Assembly: GCA_963748485.1 (NCBI GenBank)
Contig: CAVVJF010000015.1
Location: 74,780 to 138,779, forward strand
Length of the DNA stretch: 64,000 nucleotides
Source of the DNA: DASRWT01 sp963748485
GTDB lineage: Bacteria > Methylomirabilota > Methylomirabilia > Rokubacteriales > CSP1-6
Direction: 5' to 3'
How positions within the stretch are numbered: position 1 is the stretch's first letter; every line of letters starts with the position of its first letter. Positions 47,543 through 55,348 of this stretch are shown here, one piece after another. The translations under genes were made by a program, and so were the position numbers. The notes below the pieces were generated by a model. The model was not told the DNA's origin and did no database searches. It worked only from the letters and a program-made list of their open reading frames with translations.

Positions 47543-48018
47543 AGGCGGGGACCCGCGCGACCTTTCGCGAAGCCGTCGCGCGGGGCTTTTCCACTGTCGA
47601 GGACGTGGTCTACATCGTCCTCGCCCTCCTTCTCGCGGCGAGCCTCGCCGCCCTTCTCGTGGACGCGGCGCTGACCTTCGCGCGTGCCTTCGCCAACGGG
47701 TTCGCTGCCGTCAACATCGTGCCGTTCCTCGACCGGGCCCTTCTCGTGCTCATGGTGGTCGAGATCCTCTACACCGTGCAAGTGTCCTTCCGGGAACACG
47801 TGCTCGTCCCGGAGCCGTTTCTCCTCGTGGCGCTGATAGCGGCCGTCCGGCGCGTGATCGTGCTCACCGCCGAGCTGGGCGAGCTCGCCCGCCGCGGAGG
47901 CGAGGCGTTCCGCGCCGGCTTGATCGAGACAGCGCTCATCACTGGGGTCGTCCTCGCCCTCGCCGCGGCCCTGGTCGTACTGAAGCGGCACCCGCAGGCG
48001 GTCGCCGAGCGCGCCTGA
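47539..48018 (+). CDS. PsiE-like membrane protein
   Basis: 159 residues with four hydrophobic segments (VVYIVLALLLAASLAALLVDAAL, ALLVLMVVEILYTVQ, FLLVALIAAVRRVIVLTAEL, ALITGVVLALAAALVVLK). The arrangement, with the conserved EILYTVQVSFREH and PFLLVALIAAVRRVIV, resembles phosphate-starvation-inducible PsiE family proteins. Role unknown. The ATG overlaps the stop of the frameshifted gene, which suggests both were one translational unit. Confidence 0.7.
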   Translation: MKAGTRATFREAVARGFSTVEDVVYIVLALLLAASLAALLVDAALTFARAFANGFAAVNIVPFLDRALLVLMVVEILYTVQVSFREHVLVPEPFLLVALIAAVRRVIVLTAELGELARRGGEAFRAGLIETALITGVVLALAAALVVLKRHPQAVAERA

Positions 48019-48054
48019 CGTCCGACAACCCAAACCGCGGATACGGCCGGCGGT

Positions 48055-48060
48055 GATAAT
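48055..48060 (+). promoter_or_regulatory. -10 element before rpe
   Basis: GATAAT preceded by T (TGATAAT) ends 8 bases before the GTG at 48069; no clear -35. Leaderless-type spacing. Confidence 0.4.
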
Positions 48061-48068
48061 GTGGAGCC

Positions 48069-48725
48069 GTGGCTCGCATCGCTCCGAGCATTCTCTCCGC
48101 GGACTTCGCTGCGCTCGGCGAGGCAATCACGCGCGTGGAGTCAGGCGGCGCCGATCAGCTCCACGTGGACGTCATGGACGGCCACTTCGTCCCCAACCTG
48201 ACCATCGGGCCTCCCGTCATCGAGTCCATCCGGAAGCGGACCCGCCTGCCCCTGGACGTGCACCTGATGATCGAGGAGCCGGAGCGGTGGGTCGAGACCT
48301 ATGTCCGGGCCGGCGCCGACTTGGTCACGGTCCATGTGGAGGCCAGCACGCACCTCCAGCGCTGCCTCGCCCAGGTCCGCGAGGCGGGGGCCAGGGCGGG
48401 GGTCGCCCTCAACCCCGGCACCCCTCCGGCGAGCCTCCGGTATGTGCTCGACGATCTGGATCTGATCCTGGTCATGTCGGTCAACCCCGGCTTCGGGGGG
48501 CAGTCCTTCATTCCGGGATCCTACGCAAAGATACAGGAGATCAGGGGTTTGCTCGGGGATCGGCCCGTTGAGGTCGCCGTGGACGGGGGGGTCAAGCGGG
48601 ACAATGCCGGGGCCCTCGCCAGGGCCGGGGCCTCGGTGCTGGTCGCCGGGTCGGCGATCTTCGGCAGCGCCGATCCTGCCCAGGAGGTCCGGGCCCTCCG
48701 AAGTGCCTCGGAAGTACCGAAATAG
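48069..48725 (+). CDS. rpe: Ribulose-phosphate 3-epimerase
   Basis: Interconverts ribulose 5-phosphate and xylulose 5-phosphate. 218 residues, TIM barrel with IAPSILSADFAALGEAI, the metal-site HVDVMDGHFVPNLTIGPPV and DVHLMIEEPE, MSVNPGFGGQSFI, and AVDGGVKRDNA plus VLVAGSAIFG at the phosphate site. All catalytic positions look intact. GTG start; a second GTG at 48061 is out of frame with it. Confidence 0.96.
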   Translation: MARIAPSILSADFAALGEAITRVESGGADQLHVDVMDGHFVPNLTIGPPVIESIRKRTRLPLDVHLMIEEPERWVETYVRAGADLVTVHVEASTHLQRCLAQVREAGARAGVALNPGTPPASLRYVLDDLDLILVMSVNPGFGGQSFIPGSYAKIQEIRGLLGDRPVEVAVDGGVKRDNAGALARAGASVLVAGSAIFGSADPAQEVRALRSASEVPK

Positions 48726-48727
48726 GC

Positions 48728-48756
48728 TTGACTATTCGCTTTCCCGCCCGTAGCCT
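48728..48756 (+). promoter_or_regulatory. Promoter of ffh
   Basis: TTGACT at 48728-48733, a 17-base spacer and TAGCCT at 48751-48756. The ATG at 48769 follows after 12 bases with no Shine-Dalgarno. Confidence 0.55.
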
Positions 48757-48768
48757 TAGGGGTCCTCC

Positions 48769-50112
48769 ATGTTTGACAATCTTACCGATCGTCTGAACAC
48801 GATCTTCGACCGGCTTCGCGGGTACGGCCGGCTGACGGAAGAGAATGTCCAGGAAGCGCTCCGCGAAGTCCGTGTCGCCCTCCTCGAGGCCGACGTCAAC
48901 TTCAAGGTCGTCAAGGGATTCGTCGAGCGCATTCGCGAGAAGGCCATCGGCCAGGATGTCCTCAAGTCGCTGACGCCCGGTCAGCAGGTGGTCAAGGTGG
49001 TGCGGGACGAGCTGGTCGAGCTCCTCGGTGGGTCGGCCCACCGGCTCGCGATGGCGCCGCATCCACCCACGGTGATCATGCTCGTGGGGCTGCAGGGCTC
49101 CGGCAAGACCACGACGGCCGCGAAGCTCGCGCGGCTCTTCCAGAAGGGCGGACAGCACCCGATCTTGGCCTCGGCCGACGTGTACCGGCCGGCCGCCATC
49201 GACCAGCTCAAAACGCTCGGGGCGGGACTGGGTCTGCCGGTGCTGGGCGACCCCGCCGCCTCTCCCGTGGCCATCTGCCGCGCGGCCCGCGACGAGGCGG
49301 CCCAGCGGGGCCTCTCCCCGCTCATCCTCGACACTGCCGGGCGGCTGCACATCGACGAGGAGATGCTGGCCGAGCTCAAGGCCATCAAGCGCGAGGTGTC
49401 CCCCCACCATGTGCTGCTCGTGGTGGACGCCATGACCGGCCAGGACGCGGTGACGGTCGCGGACAAGTTCAACGCCGCCGTCGGCGTGGACGCCTTCGTG
49501 CTCACGAAGATGGACGGCGACGCCCGGGGCGGAGCCGCACTCTCCATCCGAACAGTCACCGGCCGCCCCATCGCCTTCGTGGGGATGGGCGAGAAGACGG
49601 ACGCCCTCGAGCCCTTCCATCCCGACCGGCTCGCCGCCCGCATCCTGGGGATGGGCGACGTCCTCTCCCTCGTCGAGAAGGCCCAGGCGGTCGTGGACCA
49701 GGATCAGGCCGAGGAGCTCGCGAAGAAGATCCGCTCGGAGCGCTTCAGCCTCGAGGATTTCGCCCAGCAGCTCAAGCAGCTCCGCTCGATGGGTCCCCTC
49801 GACCAGATCATGGACATGGTGCCGTTCTTCAAGGGCGCGGGCGGGATGCCCAAGGAGATGCGCGGCGAGGAGAGCGAGCTGCGTCGCTACGAGGCGATCA
49901 TCGCCTCGATGACACCGGGGGAGCGCGAGGAGCCGTCGGTCATCAACGGCAGCCGCCGCATGCGGATCGCGCGCGGCAGCGGCACGCAGGTGTCCGACGT
50001 GAACCGGCTCCTCAAGCAGTACGCGCAGCTCAAGAAGATGATGAAGGACCTCAAGCAGATGGAGGGGCGGATGGGCAAGCTCAAGGGCTCGCTCCCCTTC
50101 CTCGGACGCTAA
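48769..50112 (+). CDS. ffh: Signal recognition particle protein Ffh
   Basis: SRP54 GTPase that targets nascent membrane proteins with 4.5S RNA. 447 residues: N domain, G domain (G1 VGLQGSGKTTTAAKLARL, DVYRPAAIDQL, DTAGRLH, TKMDGDARGGAALS) and the C-terminal M domain with the RNA-binding SRRMRIARGSGTQVSDVNRLLKQ. Usual length and motif order. The 4.5S RNA gene was not found in the window. It heads the ffh-rpsP-rimM-trmD-rplS-rnhB-yraN block. Confidence 0.97.
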   Translation: MFDNLTDRLNTIFDRLRGYGRLTEENVQEALREVRVALLEADVNFKVVKGFVERIREKAIGQDVLKSLTPGQQVVKVVRDELVELLGGSAHRLAMAPHPPTVIMLVGLQGSGKTTTAAKLARLFQKGGQHPILASADVYRPAAIDQLKTLGAGLGLPVLGDPAASPVAICRAARDEAAQRGLSPLILDTAGRLHIDEEMLAELKAIKREVSPHHVLLVVDAMTGQDAVTVADKFNAAVGVDAFVLTKMDGDARGGAALSIRTVTGRPIAFVGMGEKTDALEPFHPDRLAARILGMGDVLSLVEKAQAVVDQDQAEELAKKIRSERFSLEDFAQQLKQLRSMGPLDQIMDMVPFFKGAGGMPKEMRGEESELRRYEAIIASMTPGEREEPSVINGSRRMRIARGSGTQVSDVNRLLKQYAQLKKMMKDLKQMEGRMGKLKGSLPFLGR

Positions 50113-50136
50113 CCAGACAGACGACGAGGTGAGACA

Positions 50137-50385
50137 GTGGCTGTTCATATTCGACTGAGACGAACGGGGACGACCAAGAAGCCGGCCTACCGCGTGGTGG
50201 TGGCGGACTCGCGCGCGGCGCGCGACGGGCGATTCATCGAGGTGATCGGGCACTACAACCCGCTCTCCGATCCGCCCCTCATCAAGATCGAGACGGAGAA
50301 GGCGGCCGCGTGGATCAAGAAGGGGGCCCAGCCGTCGAACACGGTGAAGCATCTCCTGGCGCGCGCCGGAGCTCCCAAGGCCTAG
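50137..50385 (+). CDS. rpsP: 30S ribosomal protein S16
   Basis: 82 residues. VHIRLRRTGTTKKPAYRVVVADSRAARDGRFIEVIGHYNPL is essentially the S16 consensus. GTG start preceded by GAGGTGAG. No KH-domain (khpA) gene separates it from rimM, as it does in many Gram-positive and delta-type genomes. Confidence 0.96.
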   Translation: MAVHIRLRRTGTTKKPAYRVVVADSRAARDGRFIEVIGHYNPLSDPPLIKIETEKAAAWIKKGAQPSNTVKHLLARAGAPKA

Positions 50386-50387
50386 AC

Positions 50388-50918
50388 GTGGCGGACGCCG
50401 ACGCGCCGCTCATCGCGATCGGCGAGGTGCTGCGGCCGTATGGGGTGCGCGGCGAGATGCGGGTGCGGCCCCTGACGGATCGGCCGCAGGAGCGGTTCGG
50501 GACGCTGGAGACGTGCTTCCTGTGGGAGCCGGCGGGGGGCCGGCGGGAGGCGTGCCGGGTGGTCGAGCGAAGCTTCGACCGCGAAGGCGTGCGGGTAAGG
50601 CTGGAGGGCGTGGAGTCGCCGGAGGCGGTGCGGCCGCTGCAGGGGCGGCTGCTCGCGGTCGAGCGGGCAGAGGCCCTGGCGCCGCGGCCGGGCGAGTTCT
50701 ATCCCTGGCAGCTCGAGGGGGCCGCGGTCGAGACGCCGGACGGCCGGATGCTCGGTCGCTTCATCAGGGTGGAGGACTCGCCGGCGCAGCCGCTGTGGGT
50801 GATCGAGCGGGACGGGCGGGAATGGCTCCTGCCCGCGGTGCCGGAGTTCGTGCTCGACGTGAGCGTGGCGGAGCGGCGCATCGTCGCGAATCCGCCGGAG
50901 GGGCTGGACACGCTGTGA
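50388..50918 (+). CDS. rimM: Ribosome maturation factor RimM
   Basis: 176 residues; assists 30S 3'-domain maturation. N-terminal IAIGEVLRPYGVRGEMRVRPLTD and C-terminal PRC-barrel FYPWQLEGAAVETPDGRMLG, IERDGREWLLPAVPEFVLDVSV. The GTG at 50388 lies two bases after the rpsP stop and places the conserved IAIGEV near residue 10; the longer open frame upstream is an rpsP shadow. Confidence 0.93.
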   Translation: MADADAPLIAIGEVLRPYGVRGEMRVRPLTDRPQERFGTLETCFLWEPAGGRREACRVVERSFDREGVRVRLEGVESPEAVRPLQGRLLAVERAEALAPRPGEFYPWQLEGAAVETPDGRMLGRFIRVEDSPAQPLWVIERDGREWLLPAVPEFVLDVSVAERRIVANPPEGLDTL

Positions 50919-51658
50919 GGATCGACATCGTCACGCTGTTCCCGGGGATGCTGGACGCGCCGCTTGGCGAGTCCATCGTCGGGCGCGCGCGCGAGCGCGG
51001 CATCGTGGACATCCGCCTCGTGAACCTCCGCGACCACGCCGCCGGCCGTCACCACGTGACGGACGACGCGCCTTTCGGGGGCGGCGGCGGCATGATCCTC
51101 AAGCCCGAGCCGCTCGCCGCCTGCCTCGACGCCCTGCGGGGACCGGAGTCTCACGTGGTCCTCCTCGATCCCGCGGGCGGACGCTTCACCCAGGCGCGGG
51201 CCCGCGAGCTGGCGCGGCGCCCTCACCTGGTGCTGATCTGCGGCCGGTACGAGGGGGTGGACGAGCGCGTGCGCGAGTACCTGGTGGACGAGGAGCTGTC
51301 GATCGGCGACTACGTCCTGTCCGGCGGCGAGCCGGCCGCGCTGGTGGTGACGGACGCGCTGACGCGGCTGCTTCCCGGCGCCCTCGGCGACGCGGACGCC
51401 CCCGAGCACGACTCGTTCGCGCGCGGGCTGCTCGAGCATCCCCAGTACACGCGGCCGGAGCGCTTCCGCGACTGGGCGGTGCCGCCCGTGCTCCTCGGCG
51501 GCGATCACGGCAAGGTCGAGCGGTGGCGGCGGGTGCTGTCGGTGTGGCGTACGTGGCGCCGCCGGCCGGATCTCTTGGAGACCGCCGACCTCTCACCCGA
51601 GGAGCAGAAGTGGGTGGACGGATTCAGCCAGGGCCGCGCGCCCTCGGAATACATCTAG
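50915..51658 (+). CDS. trmD: tRNA (guanine-N1)-methyltransferase TrmD
   Basis: Methylates G37 of tRNAs. 247 residues of the SPOUT knot class: RIDIVTLFPGMLDAPLGESIVGRA, DDAPFGGGGGMILKPEPL, LICGRYEGVDERV and ELSIGDYVLSGGEPAALVV are the conserved knot and SAM segments. The C-terminal part (PPVLLGGDHGKVERWRR) is standard. The GTG overlaps the rimM stop. Confidence 0.96.
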   Translation: MRIDIVTLFPGMLDAPLGESIVGRARERGIVDIRLVNLRDHAAGRHHVTDDAPFGGGGGMILKPEPLAACLDALRGPESHVVLLDPAGGRFTQARARELARRPHLVLICGRYEGVDERVREYLVDEELSIGDYVLSGGEPAALVVTDALTRLLPGALGDADAPEHDSFARGLLEHPQYTRPERFRDWAVPPVLLGGDHGKVERWRRVLSVWRTWRRRPDLLETADLSPEEQKWVDGFSQGRAPSEYI

Positions 51659-51678
51659 CGAAGGAGCAGGAGAACATC

Positions 51679-52053
51679 ATGGAAGCGATCCGTATCGTGG
51701 ATGCCGCAAACATGAAGAAGGATCGGTCGGGGTTCGGTCCGGGCGACACTGTGCGCGTGCAGGTCAAGGTCGTCGAGGGCGAGAAGGAACGGCTGCAGGC
51801 CTTCGAGGGCGTGGTGATCCGGCGGCGGGGCGGCGGCGCCAGCGCCTCCTTCACCGTGCGGCGGATCTCCTACGGCGTGGGCGTCGAGCGGACGTTCCCG
51901 CTCCACTCGCCCCGGATCGACCGGATCCAGGTGACGAAGCGAGCGGCGGTGCGGCGCTCCAAGCTCTATTACCTCCGCGATCTGGCCGGAAAGGCGGCGC
52001 GGCTCAAGGAGAAGCGTTTGGCGCAGGTCCCGGCCTCGGGCGAGCAGGCGTAG
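51679..52053 (+). CDS. rplS: 50S ribosomal protein L19
   Basis: 124 residues. GPGDTVRVQVKVVEGEKERLQAFEGVVIRRRGGGASASFTVRRISYGVGVERTFPLHSP matches L19; the C-terminus KLYYLRDLAGKAARLKE is also typical. The ATG at 51679 is preceded by AGGAGA. The in-frame codons upstream of it belong to the trmD shadow. Confidence 0.96.
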   Translation: MEAIRIVDAANMKKDRSGFGPGDTVRVQVKVVEGEKERLQAFEGVVIRRRGGGASASFTVRRISYGVGVERTFPLHSPRIDRIQVTKRAAVRRSKLYYLRDLAGKAARLKEKRLAQVPASGEQA

Positions 52054-52124
52054 GACCGGCGGAGCGCGCCACGGTCGCCCCGTACCGGTTCGAGGGCCTG
52101 GCATGGCGGGCCGGGCTGGCCCGT

Positions 52125-52691
52125 GTGGCCGGCGTTGACGAGGCCGGACGGGCGCCCCTGGCGGGCCCGGTGGTGGCGGCGGCGGTGATGCTGGCGCCGG
52201 GCGCGCGCATCGACGGGCTGGACGACTCGAAGCGCCTCCTGCCCCTGGAGCGGGAGCGTCTCTTCGGGTTGATTCAGGCGCGGGCCCTGGCCTTCGCGGT
52301 CGGGATCGTGGACGTGACGACGATCGATCGAGTGAACATCCTGGAGGCGACACGGTTGGCGATGCGGACGGCGGTGGACGGGCTGGGGGCGGTGCCCGAG
52401 TTGGTGCTCACGGACTTCGTGAACCTGCGGGGACTTCCGTGCCCCCAGCGGAACCTCGTCCGGGGCGACCAGCGCTCGGCCACGGTGGCGGCCGCCTCCA
52501 TCGTCGCGAAAGTGACGCGCGATCGGCTGATGGCGGAGCTCGACGGCGCCTATCCGGAGTACGGGTTCGCGCGCCACAAGGGGTATCCGACCGAGGAGCA
52601 TCGGTCCGCGCTGAAGAAGTTCGGTCCCTGTCCCCTGCACCGCCGCACCTTCCAGGGCGTCGTGTACCAGGGGGAGCTGTTCGAATGCTGA
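52125..52691 (+). CDS. rnhB: Ribonuclease HII
   Basis: Cuts RNA-DNA hybrids and misincorporated ribonucleotides. About 188 residues from the first ordinary start. Catalytic Asp-Glu are in VAGVDEAGRAPLAGPVVAAAV (residues 4-5 from GTG 52125), the third Asp in VLTDFVNLRGL and the fourth in KVTRDRLM. Homologous residues continue upstream of GTG 52125 (WRAGLAR, a typical family prelude), where only CTG or ACG codons are available as starts, so translation probably begins upstream at a non-canonical codon, or the N-terminus is short. Confidence 0.88.
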   Translation: MAGVDEAGRAPLAGPVVAAAVMLAPGARIDGLDDSKRLLPLERERLFGLIQARALAFAVGIVDVTTIDRVNILEATRLAMRTAVDGLGAVPELVLTDFVNLRGLPCPQRNLVRGDQRSATVAAASIVAKVTRDRLMAELDGAYPEYGFARHKGYPTEEHRSALKKFGPCPLHRRTFQGVVYQGELFEC

Positions 52692-52723
52692 CGTTCGATC
52701 CTGCGCCGGTCAAGGAGTGACCC

Positions 52724-53104
52724 GTGCCAACCGACACACGTAGAGCCACCGGAGTGAAGGGAGAGGACGAGGCCGCGCGATTCCTCGCGCGGTGCGGCTA
52801 CGCGATTCTGGACAAGAACGTCCGGACGCGGGCCGGCGAGATCGACCTCGTCGCCAAGGAAGGCAAGACCCTCGTCTTCGTCGAGGTCAAGACGCGCAAG
52901 GAGCTGGAGGGTGATCCCCCGCAGGCGGGCGTGCGCACGCGCAAGCAGAATCGCCTCGGCAAGCTCGCGCACGGCTATCTCAAGGCCAAGCGCATGCGGG
53001 AGATGCCGTGCCGTTTTGACGTCATCGCCGTCATCGTCAACGACGAGGGCGGCGTTAAAGCCATCCGGCACATCCCGAACGCCTTCTCCGTCGCCCCGTG
53101 GTAG
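52724..53104 (+). CDS. yraN: UPF0102 (YraN) family protein, nuclease-like
   Basis: 126 residues with the restriction-endonuclease-like core of YraN proteins: GVKGEDEAARFLARCGYAILDKNVRTRAGEIDLVAKEGKTLVFVEVKTRK, where E-D-ExK form the predicted metal site, then CRFDVIAVIV. Function still uncertain in the family; possibly a nuclease linked to DNA uptake or repair. GTG start, 33 bases after rnhB, the usual neighbour. Confidence 0.92.
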   Translation: MPTDTRRATGVKGEDEAARFLARCGYAILDKNVRTRAGEIDLVAKEGKTLVFVEVKTRKELEGDPPQAGVRTRKQNRLGKLAHGYLKAKRMREMPCRFDVIAVIVNDEGGVKAIRHIPNAFSVAPW

Positions 53105-53108
53105 CCAG

Positions 53109-53759
53109 GTGGACCGCAGAGCAGCCTTCGAAGAACTGCTAGCCCTCGTGCCCGGCCGCACCGCGCTGCTCGTGGTCGACATGCAGCGGGCATTCCTGGA
53201 CCCCGGCGAGGCGATGGAGGTGCCCCCGGCGCGCGAGATCGTCCCACGGGTGCAGGAGCTGCTCGGCATCTTCCGCGAGCAAGGCCTGCCGGTGGCCTTC
53301 ACCGAGTTCCTCTACGCCGAGACCGCACCCTTGCTGGTGGGGGCGCTGCACCCGGAGCACCGCCGGGCCGCCGTGGGCGCGCCGCGCGGCTTCGGCCTGC
53401 CGTCGTCCTCCTGCCTTGCCGGCGAGGCCAACGTCGCCACCGTCCCCGAGCTCGAGCCCCGCGCCGACGAGCTGGTGGTCCGGAAGCACTACTACGACGG
53501 CTTCAACGGCACCGTGCTGGACCGGGCCCTCCGGGCGCGGGGAGTCAGCCACGTGGTCGTGACCGGGACGATGACCGACATCTGCGTGCTCGCCACCGTG
53601 GTAGGCGGGTTCAATCACGAATACCGCATCACGGTGGTGGAGGACGGCGTCGCCACCCTCTGGCCGGAAATACAGCGCGCCACCCTGGACATCATCGGGC
53701 GCGCCTACGCGCGCGTCGTGCCCGCCAAGGCGCTGGCGGACGAAATCGCCAGCTGGTAA
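53109..53759 (+). CDS. Isochorismatase-like cysteine hydrolase
   Basis: 216 residues of the isochorismatase/nicotinamidase superfamily. The catalytic triad is visible: D24 in LLVVDMQRAFLDP, K126 in VVRKHYYDGFNGTVLD and C159 in TGTMTDICVLATVV. The substrate is unclear; relatives hydrolyse N-carbamoyl, maleamate or isochorismate compounds. The GTG at 53109 begins 5 bases after yraN. The DapA-like gene follows after 9 bases, so both probably act on related small molecules. Confidence 0.85.
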   Translation: MDRRAAFEELLALVPGRTALLVVDMQRAFLDPGEAMEVPPAREIVPRVQELLGIFREQGLPVAFTEFLYAETAPLLVGALHPEHRRAAVGAPRGFGLPSSSCLAGEANVATVPELEPRADELVVRKHYYDGFNGTVLDRALRARGVSHVVVTGTMTDICVLATVVGGFNHEYRITVVEDGVATLWPEIQRATLDIIGRAYARVVPAKALADEIASW

Positions 53760-53768
53760 GGAGGCGTC

Positions 53769-54713
53769 ATGGGATCCGAGCTCCGCTTCCAGGGTTGCAT
53801 GCCGGCCAACCTCCTGCCCTTCCGCGCCGATCTCGAGATCGACGAGCCCGCCTACCGGCGGCATCTCCGCTGGCTCGCCGACGCGCCGGGCGTCACCGGC
53901 ATCGTCGCCAATGGCCATGCTGCGGAGGTGTCTTCGCTCACCCGCGAGGAGCGCCGGCGCGCGCTCGCCATCGCCCTCGACGAGGTTGCGGGCAAGGTGC
54001 CGGTGGTGGCCGGGGTGTACTCCGACGGCACGCGCGAGGCGGTGGAGCTGGCCCGAGACGCGCGCGCGGCGGGCGCGACGGGGCTCCTCGTCTTCCCGCC
54101 CACGCTCTTCATGTGGGGGGCGCAGCTCAAGCCGGACATGGTGCTGCGCCACTTCTCGGAGCTGGCCGACAGCGTGGACCTGCCGCTCGTGGTGTTCGAG
54201 TACCCGCCGGCTTCCGGCATCGGCTATCACCCCGAGACCCTGGCCGCCCTCTGCAAGATCCCCTCGGTAGTGGCGGTCAAGGACTGGTCCAATGACATCG
54301 TGGCCTACGAGAAGAACCTCCGCGTGCTGCGGGCCTCCGGACGGCCGGTGGCCATGCTGTCCTCCTTCACCATGTCGCTGCTCGCGAGCTTCGCGCTGGG
54401 TGCCGACGGCTGCATCTCCGGCATGGGGAGCGTGGCCGCCGATCTACAGGCTGCGCTCCTCGCCGCCGTGAAGGCGGGGCGCATGGATGACGCGCGCACC
54501 ATCAACGACCGCATGGCGCCCCTGGTCAACGTGTTCTACGCACCGCCGTTCGTGGACATGCACAACCGGATGAAGGAAGCCCTCGCGCTCCTGGGCCGCA
54601 TCCCCGCCGCGCACGTGCGGCCGCCCCTCACGCCCGTCTCCGAGGAGGAGCGCGCCCGCATCCGCCTCGCGCTGCGTGAGGCACGGCTCAACGCGGCGGG
54701 CGCGGAGCGGTGA
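53769..54713 (+). CDS. DapA-family (dihydrodipicolinate synthase-like) lyase/aldolase
   Basis: 314 residues of the class I aldolase family that includes DapA, NanA and related lyases. The Schiff-base lysine is K171 in VVAVKDWSND; the conserved Tyr is in VVFEYPPASG and the N-terminal GVTGIVANGHAAEVSSLTREER replaces the usual GTTGE motif. It is not expected to be lysine-biosynthetic DapA given that motif and the catabolic neighbourhood. A strong Shine-Dalgarno AAGGAGG (53758-53764) precedes the ATG. Confidence 0.85.
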   Translation: MGSELRFQGCMPANLLPFRADLEIDEPAYRRHLRWLADAPGVTGIVANGHAAEVSSLTREERRRALAIALDEVAGKVPVVAGVYSDGTREAVELARDARAAGATGLLVFPPTLFMWGAQLKPDMVLRHFSELADSVDLPLVVFEYPPASGIGYHPETLAALCKIPSVVAVKDWSNDIVAYEKNLRVLRASGRPVAMLSSFTMSLLASFALGADGCISGMGSVAADLQAALLAAVKAGRMDDARTINDRMAPLVNVFYAPPFVDMHNRMKEALALLGRIPAAHVRPPLTPVSEEERARIRLALREARLNAAGAER

Positions 54714-55219
54714 CCCCGGCGGAGCGGCGCAAGGCCATCCGACGCTACGCGGCCGGACCGGCGCGGCTGCGCGCGGCGCTGCGGCGGGTGCCCCGGGCGG
54801 CGATTCACTGGCGGCCCGCTCCCGGCGAGTGGTCGGCGCACGAGGTGATCCATCACTGCGCCGACAGCGAGAGCAATGCCCATCTGCGCCTGCGCTACCT
54901 CCTCGCCGAGCAGGACCCGCTCATCGTCGGATACGACCAGGCGGAATGGGCGCGCGCCCTCCAGTATGCCCGCCGGCCGCTCGCGCCGGCCCTGGCGACG
55001 GTCGTCGCCGTGCGCGCCAATACCGTGCCGCTGCTCCACACGCTCCCCGAGGCGGCGTGGAGCCGGAGCGGGCGGCACACCGAGATGAGCGCATACACCG
55101 TGGAAGGCTGGCTCGGCCTCTATGCCGAGCATCTGGAGATTCACGCCCGGCAGATCGAGGCGAATCTCGCGGCGTGGCGGAAAGCGCGCGGGGCGCGGAA
55201 GCGCGGGCGGCGGCACTAG
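54710..55219 (+). CDS. DinB-like superfamily protein
   Basis: 169 residues, mostly helical. Histidines in WSAHEVIHHCADSE and in LYAEHLEIHARQIEANL have the spacing of the metal site in DinB/YfiT four-helix proteins, some of which are thiol-dependent transferases. No specific substrate is indicated. The GTG overlaps the stop of the DapA-like gene (GTGA). A basic tail (RKARGARKRGRRH) ends the protein. Confidence 0.7.
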   Translation: MTPAERRKAIRRYAAGPARLRAALRRVPRAAIHWRPAPGEWSAHEVIHHCADSESNAHLRLRYLLAEQDPLIVGYDQAEWARALQYARRPLAPALATVVAVRANTVPLLHTLPEAAWSRSGRHTEMSAYTVEGWLGLYAEHLEIHARQIEANLAAWRKARGARKRGRRH

Positions 55220-55309
55220 CAAGGGCGGCGCCCCCGCGGAACCGACCGCCCCGTGTCTCACGTGCCCGAAAAATGGGACGTTCTGGGGCGAGCACCCCAC
55301 CCCCGAGCC

Positions 55310-55338
55310 TTGCGCGTGTCGTCCCGATAGGGTATAAG
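55310..55338 (+). promoter_or_regulatory. Promoter of the aminotransferase gene
   Basis: TTGCGC at 55310-55315, a 17-base spacer and TATAAG at 55333-55338, ending 10 bases before the ATG at 55349. Confidence 0.5.
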
Positions 55339-55348
55339 AAGGCGCCCG

